64,000 bases of DNA from Pseudomonadota bacterium (GCA_023398955.1 JAEWRL010000097.1:62001-126000), one strand, 5' to 3'. Shown: positions 45,279-54,413, counted from the stretch's first letter. A program made the numbers and translations. The notes: generated from the letters alone by a model not told the origin.

Positions 45279-47569
45279 CGCGCCCGACCCATCCCGGCCA
45301 GCGCCGCGGTTGGCGGCCCTGACCCTCCCAAGGGACCTCGGCTGACGGGCTGCGCCGGAGCCGCGCTCGACGCATCGGACGCCGGTGGAGCTTTGCGAAC
45401 ATCCGTGCCCAACCGCTGCAGGTAAGCAATGAGCGCGGCTATCTCCTTCGATTCCAGACCACCAGGCCCTCCCTGCGCGACAATCTCTGCGCCGATGGCC
45501 TGCGCCTGCTCGCGCGCCAGCTCGGAGGCTCTCGTCACGGCTTCCCCGTAGGGCACGCCGAGCATTGCCATGGCGTCCACGCGCCGCTGGATCGATTCGA
45601 AATCGATCTCATCCTCGAGGAGCCACGGATAGCTAGGCATGATGGATTGCGGCGTGGTGCTCCTTGGTTCCTGCATGTGCCGCACGTGCCAGAGGTGCGG
45701 GTACTTGCCGCCGACGCGGTGCAGGTCCGGACCGATGCGGCGCGACCCCCATTGGAACGGTCGATCGTAGACGAACTCACCTGGCTTGCTGTACTCACCG
45801 TAGCGCTCCGTCTCGGCGCGAATCGGGCGTACCATCTGTGAATGACAGTTGTAACAGCCCTCCGCAATGTAGATATCCCGCCCCGCGAGCTCGAGGGGTG
45901 TGTAGGGCTTGACAGAGGCAATAGTGGGGACGTTCGAGCCCACGAGGAAGGTCGGGATAATCTCGAGCAGGGAGGCAACCACCACGGCGATCACGACCCA
46001 GACCGTGAACCGGAGAGTCTTGCGCTCCCAGACGCGATGCCACTCGGCGCCAGCGAAGTAGCGCAGCTTGTATCCGAGATCCGTCATCGTCGCATGACGC
46101 GGAATGACCAACTTCGGGGTAGGCCCGCTATACTCGCCGAGCGCTGGCGCCTCCATGACGGGTTCGTCATAGACCGCGGGGCGCGAGCGCCACGTCATCA
46201 GCAGGTTGAAGAAAGCGAGAAGGACGCCGATCACGAAGAGCGAGCCCCCGACGACCCGAACCCACCACATTGGTAGGATACGAATTGCCGTCTCGACGAA
46301 GTCGGGATAAGCAAGGCGGCCGGTTGCGTCGAATGCGCGCCACATCAGGCCTTGGGTGATGCCAGCGGCGTAGATGGCGACGATGTACAGAAGGATTCCC
46401 AGCGTCCCGATCCAGAAGTGAGCCTCAGCGAGTTTTCTGCTGTAGAGCTTCGTCTGGAACAAGCGCGGGGCGAGCCAGTACAGCATGCCGAACGCCAGGA
46501 AACCGTTCCAACCCAGCGCGCCGCTGTGCACATGGGCGATCGTCCAGTCGGTGTAGTGACTCAGGGCGTTGACGCTCTTGATCGAGAGCATCGGACCCTC
46601 GAACGTTGCCATGCCGTAGAAGGTGATCGCGACGACAAAGAACTTCAGGACGGGGTCCTCGGCGACCTTGTGCCACGCCCCGCGCAGGGTCAGCAGCCCG
46701 TTGATCATGCCACCCCAAGAAGGCATCCAAAGCATCACACTGAACACCATCCCCAGCGTGGACGCCCACTCAGGGAGAGCGGTGTAGTGCAGGTGGTGAG
46801 GCCCCGCCCAGATGTAGATGAAGACGATGCTCCAGAAATGCAGGATACTGAGCTTGTACGAGAATACCGGACGGTTCGCCGCCTTCGGTAGGAAGTAGTA
46901 CATCAGCCCGAGGAAAGGCGTCGTCAGGAAGAACGCGACTGCATTGTGGCCGTACCACCACTGCATGAAAGCGTCCTGAACTCCCGCGTAAATCGGGTAA
47001 CTCTTCCAAGGGCCGGCAGGGAGCGCCAGGTTGTTGAATACGTGCAAGATTGTGACAGTTACTACCGTCGCAATATAGAACCAGATAGCCACGTAGAGGT
47101 GCCGCTCGCGGCGCCTGACGATCATCCCGAAGAAGTTGATAGCAAAGAGGACCCAGACGACCGCAATAGCCAGATCGATGGGCCACTCGAGCTCTGCGTA
47201 CTCCTTGGACTGCGTTATCCCAAAGGGCAACGTGAACGCAGCGCCGACGATGATGGCTTGCCAGCCCCAGAAGTGCAGCTGACTCAGGGTGTCACTGAAG
47301 GTCCTCGTCTTCAGCAGGCGTTGGGTCGAATAGTAGACCGCCGCGAACACCGTATTGCCGGCAAAAGCAAAGATTGCGGCATTCGTGTGAAGGGGCCGGA
47401 GCCGGCCGAAGGACAACCACGGCTGCTCGAAACTGAGCTCCGGCAGTACCAACGTGAGGGCCAGCCATACTCCGAGGAGGGTGGCCACGAGTGCCCAGGC
47501 AATCGTGGCAAACACGAACTTGCGAACGATGTTGTCGTCGTATACGAAGCGTTCAACGCGTGTGCTCAT
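45275..47569 (-). CDS. ccoNO: CcoN-CcoO fusion, cbb3 oxidase catalytic and monoheme subunits
   Basis: 764 residues. The first ~480 have the CcoN membrane core with WWYGHNAVAFF, GPHHLHYTALP and TDWTIAHVHSGALGWNG (heme b, b3 and CuB ligands). A linker (about 480-530) leads to one more helix (VVASLLEIIPTFLVG) and CcoO with GCYNCHSQMVRP and SIMPSYPWL. CcoN and CcoO are separate in most bacteria; fused forms are known in a few groups. No frameshift is seen between them. The C-terminal ~40 residues are Pro/Ala/Gly-rich. Confidence 0.95.
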   Translation of the reverse strand: MSTRVERFVYDDNIVRKFVFATIAWALVATLLGVWLALTLVLPELSFEQPWLSFGRLRPLHTNAAIFAFAGNTVFAAVYYSTQRLLKTRTFSDTLSQLHFWGWQAIIVGAAFTLPFGITQSKEYAELEWPIDLAIAVVWVLFAINFFGMIVRRRERHLYVAIWFYIATVVTVTILHVFNNLALPAGPWKSYPIYAGVQDAFMQWWYGHNAVAFFLTTPFLGLMYYFLPKAANRPVFSYKLSILHFWSIVFIYIWAGPHHLHYTALPEWASTLGMVFSVMLWMPSWGGMINGLLTLRGAWHKVAEDPVLKFFVVAITFYGMATFEGPMLSIKSVNALSHYTDWTIAHVHSGALGWNGFLAFGMLYWLAPRLFQTKLYSRKLAEAHFWIGTLGILLYIVAIYAAGITQGLMWRAFDATGRLAYPDFVETAIRILPMWWVRVVGGSLFVIGVLLAFFNLLMTWRSRPAVYDEPVMEAPALGEYSGPTPKLVIPRHATMTDLGYKLRYFAGAEWHRVWERKTLRFTVWVVIAVVVASLLEIIPTFLVGSNVPTIASVKPYTPLELAGRDIYIAEGCYNCHSQMVRPIRAETERYGEYSKPGEFVYDRPFQWGSRRIGPDLHRVGGKYPHLWHVRHMQEPRSTTPQSIMPSYPWLLEDEIDFESIQRRVDAMAMLGVPYGEAVTRASELAREQAQAIGAEIVAQGGPGGLESKEIAALIAYLQRLGTDVRKAPPASDASSAAPAQPVSRGPLGGSGPPTAALAGMGRAR

Positions 47570-48146
47570 CCGTCGATCCCGAGCCGAACCCTGCGCGAAG
47601 TCTCGATTCTACAGGCTCGCCCGGCCTTACCACACAACGCAAAAGTTGCGCAACGAGCAAAGATCCGTCGGCGATGGCCCGCTCCCAAGCCTGGAAAACT
47701 GCAGTACGCGAGGAGTGCTCACGGAATCTCGAACGCCTCGCGACCGAACTCACATCGCGAGAACACCCCTTCCACGCCAGGCGACAGGGTTTCTTCAGCG
47801 AGGGGGGCACGGCTCAGCAGCACGGCTCAGCAGCACGGCTCAGCAGCACGCCCCGCAGCAGCGCTCCAGCAAGGTCAGGGTTGCCGGTTGACCGTCGCTC
47901 GGTGAGAACCCATGCGCACAACCCACACGAGCGCACAAGCGCGCCGCTGCGGCTTCCACGCTGCGAGCCTGTGCGCGCGAGGCATTTTGAGGCTCGGAGT
48001 GCCGCATCCCGCCAGGGAGCCGGAGCGGACGGATCGCGAGCGCTTGGCGGATCCAGCATCCCTGGTAAGCCAATACGAGGCCCCGGCGTCCCAGTCAGGC
48101 ACGAGGTGCTGCGGTTCTCGGCCGATTCCCCTATACTGCCGCTAAA
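47570..48146. other. Divergent region between ccoNO and PP2C
   Basis: 577 bases that must hold the cco promoter. A palindrome TTGCGCAA lies at 47646-47653. A 13-base triplet repeat follows at 47811-47849. No FNR-type TTGAT-N4-ATCAA site seen. Confidence 0.45.
47811..47849. repeat. Three tandem 13-bp units
   Basis: GGCTCAGCAGCAC repeated exactly at 47811-47823, 47824-47836 and 47837-47849. Confidence 0.9.
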
Positions 48147-49097
48147 ATGACCGCCTCTTCGAGGGAGCCCATGCTTCGCCTTCGCGCCTCCGGCGCTACT
48201 CACGTCGGACAGCGCAAGCTGAATGAGGACTCTCATGTCTCTAGAGACGACCTTGGGCTGTACGTGGTCGCCGACGGTGCCGGAGGCCACAACGGCGGCG
48301 AGATTGCCAGCGCGCTCGCGGTGCGGTCCATCGCCAACTATTTCGAAGCGACGGAGAACAGCACCCGCCCACATGCCGAGCTCGACCGCTTCGGGTTGTC
48401 CGCTCCAGCGCGACGCCTTTCGGCTGCGGTGCACAAGGCAAACCGTGACGTAACGGAGATCTCGCAGTCTTACCGCGAGCATCGCGGCATGGGGACGACA
48501 GTGGTGGCAGCGCATTTCTCCCTGCGAGCGGGTCTCGTCCATGTGGCGAACGTTGGGGACAGCCGCTGCTATCGCTTTCGCAGCGGCCACCTGGAGCAGC
48601 TCACTCAGGACCACAATCTGCTGACGGACGTCATGGAGGTGCGCCCGGATCTGGACGACTACCAGCTCTCCCGCTTGCCGCGAAGCGTGATCACCCGCGC
48701 GCTCGGGGTGAGTGCGGAGCTGCGGGTGTCCATGCGTTCGTTCGGCGTCGTAACTGGCGACCGCTACTTGCTCTGCAGTGACGGCTTGACGGGCCCCTTG
48801 CCGAGCACCGCCATCTGTAGCGCACTCGGGTCCCGAAGAACCGCCACCGAGGTGGCAGAGCACCTGGTGCGTAGCGCCGTCGAATCCGCCGGCAAGGACA
48901 ACGTCACGGCGCTGATCATCGATTGCTATGCGGGTCCGCAGAGCGCGTTGACTCCTGCGCTCACCCAAGTCGATCGCGAAGCCGATCCCGAGCTTCTCAT
49001 TCTGGGCATCGAGGAAATCGATCTCGACGACGAGTCCATCGAGGGTCTGCGGGAGGCTGTCGGCCCGCTGCTCGATCGAGAGCGCGGCCGCGGATAG
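48147..49097 (+). CDS. PP2C-family Ser/Thr protein phosphatase
   Basis: 316 residues. PPM fold with metal motifs: RKLNEDSH, VVADGAGGHNGGE, GMGTTVVAA, HVANVGDSRCYRF, LLCSDGLTGPL and GKDNVTALIID. Reverses Ser/Thr kinase signalling common in myxobacteria. It has a C-terminal acidic extension of about 60 residues. No cognate kinase nearby. Confidence 0.95.
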   Translation: MTASSREPMLRLRASGATHVGQRKLNEDSHVSRDDLGLYVVADGAGGHNGGEIASALAVRSIANYFEATENSTRPHAELDRFGLSAPARRLSAAVHKANRDVTEISQSYREHRGMGTTVVAAHFSLRAGLVHVANVGDSRCYRFRSGHLEQLTQDHNLLTDVMEVRPDLDDYQLSRLPRSVITRALGVSAELRVSMRSFGVVTGDRYLLCSDGLTGPLPSTAICSALGSRRTATEVAEHLVRSAVESAGKDNVTALIIDCYAGPQSALTPALTQVDREADPELLILGIEEIDLDDESIEGLREAVGPLLDRERGRG

Positions 49098-49184
49098 GGG
49101 CGACGCTGGCAACCGCTCGGCTCGCACGACGGCTCGACGACACCCTTGTCCTTCCGGGGCGCGCAAGCGATACCTCCAAGCGAG

Positions 49185-50291
49185 ATGACAAGCTCGTGCA
49201 CGTCCCAAGGCGAGGCCTCCCTCCCCATCGTTCCTCCCGTCCTGTGCGACCACCTCGAGGCCGCGGGCGGCATGCTGGGCCCCGCACTGGAGGACTTTGT
49301 CGTGGACGAGATCCCGCTCTATGCGCCCTGTGGATCCGGAGATCACTGCTACGTGCGCCTGCGCAAGCGCGGCATGACGACCCCTGACCTGGTGCGGGTC
49401 GTCGCACGCGCCACCCGCGTGCGGGAAAGGGATATCGGCGTCGCAGGACTCAAGGACAAGCACGCCGTAACGACGCAGTGGTTGTCGCTTCCCATACCTC
49501 CAGTGGCACCAGCGGACTTGCAGCTCCCGGAGTCTGTCGAGGTGGTGGAGGTGTCCCGGCACACGAACAAACTGAGAACGGGTCACCAGGCGGGGAACCG
49601 CTTCACGCTGCGCCTTGTCGACATGCCACCCGATGGCCTGCGACGCGCACTCGCCATTGCAGAGCTCCTCCGAACGCGAGGCCTGCGCAACTATTTCGGT
49701 TCACAGCGCTTCGGGAACGCGGGGGGTAACCTCAGCGAGGCGTTTGCATGGCTCGAGGGCCAGGCAACTCAGGGTGGCAGCCAGCGCGGACGCCCTCGGT
49801 TCAAGGAGAAGCTCTTGGCGAGCGCTGTTCAATCAGAGGTTTTCAATCGCTATCTACGCTGCCGCGACGAGCTTGGCCTGGAACGGCCAATCGCTGGCGA
49901 GGTCGTTCGGCTGAACGGATCAGCGAAGCTCTTCGTCGTCGACGCGCCCGACAAGGAAGAGCCTCGCCTGGCGCAAAGAGATATTCACCTCACCGGCCCG
50001 CTCCCGGGGCCCAAGATGCGCGAGGCAGACGGGAACGCCGCGCTGCTCGAGGCGCAGGCAGCGGGCGAGCTCGGGTTGTCGGAGGAGGCGTGGCGTGTGC
50101 TCGCACGTTTTGCCCCCGGCTCCCGCCGCGATCTGCTCATTTGGCCCGACGACCTCGACGTTCGTTCGCTCGGTGAAGCCGGTTTGGAGCTACGATTCTC
50201 TCTTCCCTCGGGTGGTTACGCCACGCAGGTTTTGCGCGAGTTCACGCGCACTCCGTGGCTTGGCCGGCAACGGCCTCCCGCGTCCCATTAG
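49185..50291 (+). CDS. truD: tRNA pseudouridine synthase TruD
   Basis: Isomerises U13 of tRNA. 368 residues from ATG 49185 (a TTG at 49146 is in frame but has no clear ribosome site). Motifs: VDEIPLY, catalytic Asp in AGLKDKHAVTTQ, RHTNKLRTGHQAGNRF, RGLRNYFGSQRFGN and the C-terminal FSLPSGGYATQVLRE. Normal length of the family. Confidence 0.93.
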   Translation: MTSSCTSQGEASLPIVPPVLCDHLEAAGGMLGPALEDFVVDEIPLYAPCGSGDHCYVRLRKRGMTTPDLVRVVARATRVRERDIGVAGLKDKHAVTTQWLSLPIPPVAPADLQLPESVEVVEVSRHTNKLRTGHQAGNRFTLRLVDMPPDGLRRALAIAELLRTRGLRNYFGSQRFGNAGGNLSEAFAWLEGQATQGGSQRGRPRFKEKLLASAVQSEVFNRYLRCRDELGLERPIAGEVVRLNGSAKLFVVDAPDKEEPRLAQRDIHLTGPLPGPKMREADGNAALLEAQAAGELGLSEEAWRVLARFAPGSRRDLLIWPDDLDVRSLGEAGLELRFSLPSGGYATQVLREFTRTPWLGRQRPPASH

Positions 50292-50312
50292 TTCAGCCCA
50301 ATTCAGCCGCGC

Positions 50313-50804
50313 TTGCAGTTATATCAACCGCTCTTCTCCCGGCTGCGCGCCGACTCGATCCGATACCTGCTCGTCGGTGGGCTGGCCCTCGTGCTGCGTG
50401 GGCATCATCGACCCACCGCAGACGCCGACTTGCTCGTCGACCTCGCCCCCGACGCCACTCGCCGGCTGATCGACGCCTTGCTCGCCATCGGCCTCAGGCC
50501 ACGTTCCCCCGTGGACCCGCTCGACTTCGCTCGGGAGGAGGTCCGGCGCCGATGGGTGGAGGAGAAGGGCATGACGGTGTTCAGCCTCTGGCACCCGACC
50601 TCGATGATGCTCGAGGTCGACATCTTCGCCTACCATCCCATCGACTTCGAACGTGCTTGGCGACGCGCATCTCGCCTACCTCTGGCAGGCGATTTCGTGA
50701 CTGTCGCCCACGTCGACGATCTCCTCGCCCTCAAGCGCCTCTCACGGCGCCCACCAGATGCTGGCGACCTAGATTTCTTGCGCGCTCTCTCTGCAACCCC
50801 TTGA
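50313..50804 (+). CDS. Nucleotidyltransferase-fold protein (AbiEii/DUF6036-like)
   Basis: 163 residues from a TTG at 50313, 21 bases after truD. YLLVGGLALVLRGHHRPTADADLLVD carries the G-G/S and D-x-D of a minimal nucleotidyltransferase; a further Asp (EVDIFAY) completes the triad. Such proteins occur as toxins (AbiEii/MenT) or as housekeeping adenylyltransferases. No antitoxin-like partner is adjacent. Function unknown. Confidence 0.75.
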   Translation: MQLYQPLFSRLRADSIRYLLVGGLALVLRGHHRPTADADLLVDLAPDATRRLIDALLAIGLRPRSPVDPLDFAREEVRRRWVEEKGMTVFSLWHPTSMMLEVDIFAYHPIDFERAWRRASRLPLAGDFVTVAHVDDLLALKRLSRRPPDAGDLDFLRALSATP

Positions 50805-50869
50805 GCGCTCCGGCCAAGAACCGCGCGATGCAGCTGCGATGGACGGGCATGGCATGTCACCCGTCTGCT

Positions 50870-51151
50870 CTAGAGCTTCGACACCAGAGCCAGGGCCGCT
50901 GCTGCGGCGCAAGCCGCGACGAGACTCCAAACGATTCGGCGGAGCCGGCGTCGGCGAGCCACTTCCCGAGCATCCAGCGGCGCAGCCTCGTTCGCCCAAT
51001 CGCCGCGGATGTCCGCCTCGGCTATCGGAGCTGTCGGTGCGGAGGAGAAGAACTCGACCGTCGCAGCATCCTCCTCGCCTAGTGTCAACGACTCATGGAC
51101 CGACTTTTGGTTGCGCTTGGTCACGAGGCACCTGGTTCCTTCCGTTGGCAT
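50870..51151 (-). CDS. Tail-anchored hypothetical protein
   Basis: 93 residues. Acidic soluble N-terminus, basic RRRRLRR patch, then a C-terminal hydrophobic helix (IVWSLVAACAAAAALALVSKL), as in tail-anchored membrane proteins. No family recognised; coding potential moderate. Confidence 0.5.
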   Translation of the reverse strand: MPTEGTRCLVTKRNQKSVHESLTLGEEDAATVEFFSSAPTAPIAEADIRGDWANEAAPLDAREVARRRRLRRIVWSLVAACAAAAALALVSKL

Positions 51152-51291
51152 GGTCGTCCCGGGTAGCGTCGCCCGCTCATTCTGGAAGTAGCTGCTTGTC
51201 CCGCTCGCAGCAAGTCAGAGCTCGCCGTAGAAATCACAGCCAGCCTGAGCTTGTGGCATGCGGGTTGCCGGCGCACTCCACGATGGCAGCC

Positions 51292-51987
51292 TCACCCTGC
51301 AGGCGGCAGCGCGAAGTGCTCTTGAAGGATCCGCGCCGTGAAGCTCGCGCGAAGGTAGAAGCCGCGCGGAAGGGCGCGAAGGCGCTCGCCATCCCTGCCC
51401 GTCGCGATACGGCGAGCGCGCGAGTTGGCTGCTTTGGGGCGCACCTGCAGATACTGGCCAATATGCCCGGTGAGTGCATCCAGCTCTCCGCGACCAATCA
51501 TCCCCACCAGCTCCTCCCAGTCGAATCGCAACGACTGCTCGATCTCTCGGGAGGGGCTCCACAGTAGCGCCTGCCCGATTCGTCGCTGCGGCAGCGGGAT
51601 GCTGCGCTCACCTTCGATCGGTACCCAGAGAACCCGACCGAGCTTGCGCCGCACACGCGACACGGGCCACTCAACCTGACCTATCTCGTTCAACGGAATC
51701 GTACAAACGAACGTCGATTCGCAGGGTCTTCCCTGACGCGTGACAGGCAGCGTCTTGAGCTCAATCCCGAGACCGGGGAAGTCCGGCTCCGCGCGCGAGG
51801 AGGCAGTAGCCCCCAGCAGGCGCTCCATCAACTGCCCGCTCCAGCCCTTGCCGCGGACAGTGGACTCCGGAACCGCCATCCCCGCAACCTCAGCAGCTTC
51901 GTGCAGGGCTCGCCCGGCCCATGCCGACGCGCGCTCCAGCAGCTCGCGTTCGCTCAGGGGCGGCAGCGGCATTCGGCAGGCCTTCAC
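51292..51987 (-). CDS. mutH: MutH-like mismatch repair endonuclease
   Basis: 231 residues. MutH-specific: GKGWSGQLMERLLGA, PDFPGLGIELKTLPV (Asp, ExK catalytic set) and PLNEIGQVEWPVSRV. It cuts the unmethylated strand at GATC when activated by MutS/MutL in Gammaproteobacteria. Two nearby in-frame ATGs (51987, 51972) compete. It is flanked by unrelated genes. MutH is uncommon outside Gammaproteobacteria. Confidence 0.88.
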   Translation of the reverse strand: MKACRMPLPPLSERELLERASAWAGRALHEAAEVAGMAVPESTVRGKGWSGQLMERLLGATASSRAEPDFPGLGIELKTLPVTRQGRPCESTFVCTIPLNEIGQVEWPVSRVRRKLGRVLWVPIEGERSIPLPQRRIGQALLWSPSREIEQSLRFDWEELVGMIGRGELDALTGHIGQYLQVRPKAANSRARRIATGRDGERLRALPRGFYLRASFTARILQEHFALPPAG

Positions 51988-52183
51988 GGCCGAAGCATAG
52001 CCGGGCGAGTCACCCGCGCTAGGGTCGAGCCGGCCGCTGACTCTCGCTCGGCCCCCTACTCAGGCCGTTGCTGCGCTCGTGCGTCACGATCCCTCGACCG
52101 CCGGCGGTGGCGTGCGCTCCGAAAAATGCAAAAGCTTGGGAGGCTGCGCTGGTCCTTCAGCCGCCATCTCCCTTGCGCCGACA

Positions 52184-53845
52184 ATGACTCTGACCACCAG
52201 GAGGCGCGGCACACGAAGCGTCGCCCACACCAAATTCGCACCCTTCGTCGCGGCTGCCGCAGCGGTTGGCGTGACCTTTGGTGCCTGCACCAGCGAGCAA
52301 CCTGCCACGAAGCCAGCCGAGCGAGCCGCAGCGCCTCCTCCGACACCCATCGCGTCCGAGAACGCGCCCGCCGTGCCGTCCGGCAGCGCCACGATGGACC
52401 GCCACCCCAAGGCCGCGCCAGCCGACGCGGAGCCGTCGCGGGTTTCGGACGCCGATGGCCTTTCGCAGGAGCCAAGGGTCTACGCGCGCTCCCGCTTCGT
52501 GTGGATATGGCCACGTCCAGATGTGAGCGCGCAGTGGATCGGGTTCCTGTGGCTGGGTGGTTCCGCCAAGCTAGCGTCGACTGAACCTATCGTCGGGAAC
52601 GGCTGCGCCAAGTTCGTTGCAATCGAACCGCGTGGTTATGTCTGCGTCGACGATCGCAAAGCGACGCTGGACCCCAAGGACGCCTTCCTGGAAGCCGCCC
52701 GCGCGTATGCACCGAACGTCGACTCCCCTTGGCCTCACCGATACGGCGAGTCGATCGGGCTGAAGCGCTACGCGGAAATCCCAAGCGAAGAGCTCCAGCA
52801 GGCACGCGAAGGCGACCTTACCTACCATCTGTCGCGAATCGCGAAAGCAAGGGCCGGTGAGGTTCCAGCAGAGCTCGCGGGCATCGACTTCTTCCCCGCC
52901 ACAGGCGCTCCGCCTTCCTTTCCGTCGCCGCCGCACGGCATGTTTGAACACCTTCCGGACCTGAAGCCTCGCTCGACTGTCACATGGAGCACCGAGGGGT
53001 TCGCGAACGGGCGCTCTTGGCTGCTGAGCGGGGATCTACGCTGGGTGCCGAAGGACCGCGTGAAGGTCTATCCCCAGGTTGCATTCCAAGGTGTACGGCT
53101 GGGGACCGACGGCGCGTTGCCGCTCGCCTTTTTCCGAAAGCGTGACCGACCACGTTACGCGAGGACGGAGGCTGGGCAGTTCGAAACAACCGATCGGACT
53201 TATTCCCGCCTCAGCTGGGTTGCTCTGACGGGCAAGTCAGAAACCATCGAGGCAACGGCCGATGCTCCCAAAGCGGCAACCTACCTGCAGACGAGGGAAG
53301 GCGATTGGATCCGCGAGGACGACGCCGTACTCCCTGTCCCCCGAACCCACACGCCTTGGGGCGCGCGGGTAGGAGCGCCGGACACGACGGGCGCCGCTCC
53401 ACCAGGGCGGGCCACCTGGATGGAAGTCGATGTCTGGGGAGGGTGGCTGATTGCCTACGAAGGAACTCACCCGGTTTATGTGACCCTGATCTCTCCAGGC
53501 CGCGGAGGCACGCCGGTACGCGGCAAGGATCCATTGGCGACCGCCTCCACTCCGGTGGGGCGCTTCAACATCACCGGCAAGTTCAAGACGGCAACAATGG
53601 AGGCGCCTGGTGAGTTCGTTCACTCCGATGTGCCTTGGACCCAGAATTTCAGCGGTCCGCATGCCCTGCACGGGGCCTATTGGCACGACGATTGGGGGGA
53701 GTTGAAGAGCGCCGGGTGCATCAACGTCTCCCCCAAGGACGGAAAGTGGCTCTTCGAGTTCACAGAGCCCCGGGTCCCCCCTGGGTGGCACGGCGTGCGG
53801 TGGTTGCCTCACCTAGAGCCAGCCACGACGCTCATCGTTCGCTAG
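52184..53845 (+). CDS. L,D-transpeptidase lipoprotein (YkuD domain)
   Basis: 553 residues from ATG 52184. Signal peptide with a lipobox-like VTFGAC. After a Pro/Ala-rich linker, a large central domain (about 90-400) of SH3/unknown fold leads to a C-terminal YkuD domain (about 420-545): HGAYWHDDWGELKSAGCINV with catalytic His and Cys, and PVGRFNITGKF. Cross-links peptidoglycan 3-3 or tethers proteins. Start 52079 (GTG) is less likely. Confidence 0.9.
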   Translation: MTLTTRRRGTRSVAHTKFAPFVAAAAAVGVTFGACTSEQPATKPAERAAAPPPTPIASENAPAVPSGSATMDRHPKAAPADAEPSRVSDADGLSQEPRVYARSRFVWIWPRPDVSAQWIGFLWLGGSAKLASTEPIVGNGCAKFVAIEPRGYVCVDDRKATLDPKDAFLEAARAYAPNVDSPWPHRYGESIGLKRYAEIPSEELQQAREGDLTYHLSRIAKARAGEVPAELAGIDFFPATGAPPSFPSPPHGMFEHLPDLKPRSTVTWSTEGFANGRSWLLSGDLRWVPKDRVKVYPQVAFQGVRLGTDGALPLAFFRKRDRPRYARTEAGQFETTDRTYSRLSWVALTGKSETIEATADAPKAATYLQTREGDWIREDDAVLPVPRTHTPWGARVGAPDTTGAAPPGRATWMEVDVWGGWLIAYEGTHPVYVTLISPGRGGTPVRGKDPLATASTPVGRFNITGKFKTATMEAPGEFVHSDVPWTQNFSGPHALHGAYWHDDWGELKSAGCINVSPKDGKWLFEFTEPRVPPGWHGVRWLPHLEPATTLIVR

Positions 53846-53865
53846 TATCACCGCCCCAGGTACGG

Positions 53866-54032
53866 CCGCGCTTTGCGCGCAGCCATCCCCTCCAATCCGA
53901 CCCGAAAGACGCAGCGCGCAATCGACAGGCATCTGTATCGAGAGCGGCATCTCGTGGAGAACTCGTTCAGCAACTGAAGTGTTTCCGTCGGATCGCGATG
54001 CGCTTTGAGAAGCTCGTGGAATCGTTTCTGGC
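53866..54032 (+). pseudogene. IS5-family transposase 3' fragment
   Basis: Starting about 53866 the frame reads AAIPSNPTRKTQRAIDRHLY then RHLVENSF, matching the C-terminal part of IS5-type transposases; one missing base before QQLKCFRRIAMRFEKL shifts the frame. Only ~55 residues remain, with no 5' end and no terminal inverted repeat. Joined directly to a four-helix-bundle remnant at about 54033. Confidence 0.75.
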
Positions 54033-54331
54033 GTTCAACTCCGGCGAGCCGCCAGCTCCGTCCCTCTGAACATCACGGAGGGAGCTGGCGATTTCGCTGC
54101 TGCCGACAAGGCGCGCTTCTACCGATTCGCGCGTCGCTCAGCGACCGAATCCCCCGCCATCATCGACGCACTCCCAATACTCGAACTCCGATGAGCCGCT
54201 CCGAGCTCGCGCCCGAGGTCTTCTGCTGCGCATCGTCGCCATGCTCACCGCCATGGTCTTGAAGATTTCGACCTCGCCGTCCGCTACACCGACCTCGCCG
54301 TCCGTTACACCGACCTCGTCGTCCGTTACAG
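54033..54331 (+). pseudogene. Four-helix-bundle (IVP-like) gene 3' remnant
   Basis: From about 54033 the translation is QLRRAASSVPLNITEGAG, then AADKARFYRFARRSATE, the second-helix/loop/third-helix core of four-helix-bundle proteins. A stop at 54192 is bypassed by a one-base shift, after which ARGLLLRIVAMLTAMVLKI (fourth helix) continues into a repeat-coded tail (54269-54331). The N-terminal first helix is lost to the IS5 fragment. Confidence 0.75.
54269..54331. repeat. Three tandem 21-bp units
   Basis: Units at 54269-54289, 54290-54310, 54311-54331 begin CGACCTCGCCGTCCG and encode Thr/Ser/Pro heptads. They form the C-terminal tail of the four-helix-bundle remnant. Confidence 0.9.
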
Positions 54332-54368
54332 GGTGTCCGGCCGCCCGTCATACGGGAACGTGCAACGT

Positions 54369-54413
54369 GCCCAGCGCACAACGGCCCAGCGCACAACGGC
54401 CCAGCGCACAACG
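54369..54413. repeat. Three tandem 15-bp units
   Basis: GCCCAGCGCACAACG repeated exactly at 54369-54383, 54384-54398 and 54399-54413. Confidence 0.9.

Noticed and set aside
47646..47653. TTGCGCAA palindrome as an FNR site for cco
   Set aside because: Lacks the TTGAT-N4-ATCAA form; only an 8-bp palindrome expected by chance often.
47814..49586. Minus-strand open frame of 590 codons
   Set aside because: It lies opposite the PP2C gene and TruD start, both well supported; a GC-rich shadow frame.
54051..54089. Inverted repeat GCCAGCTCC / GGAGCTGGC as a terminator
   Set aside because: It falls inside the coding sequence of the four-helix-bundle remnant and lacks a T run.
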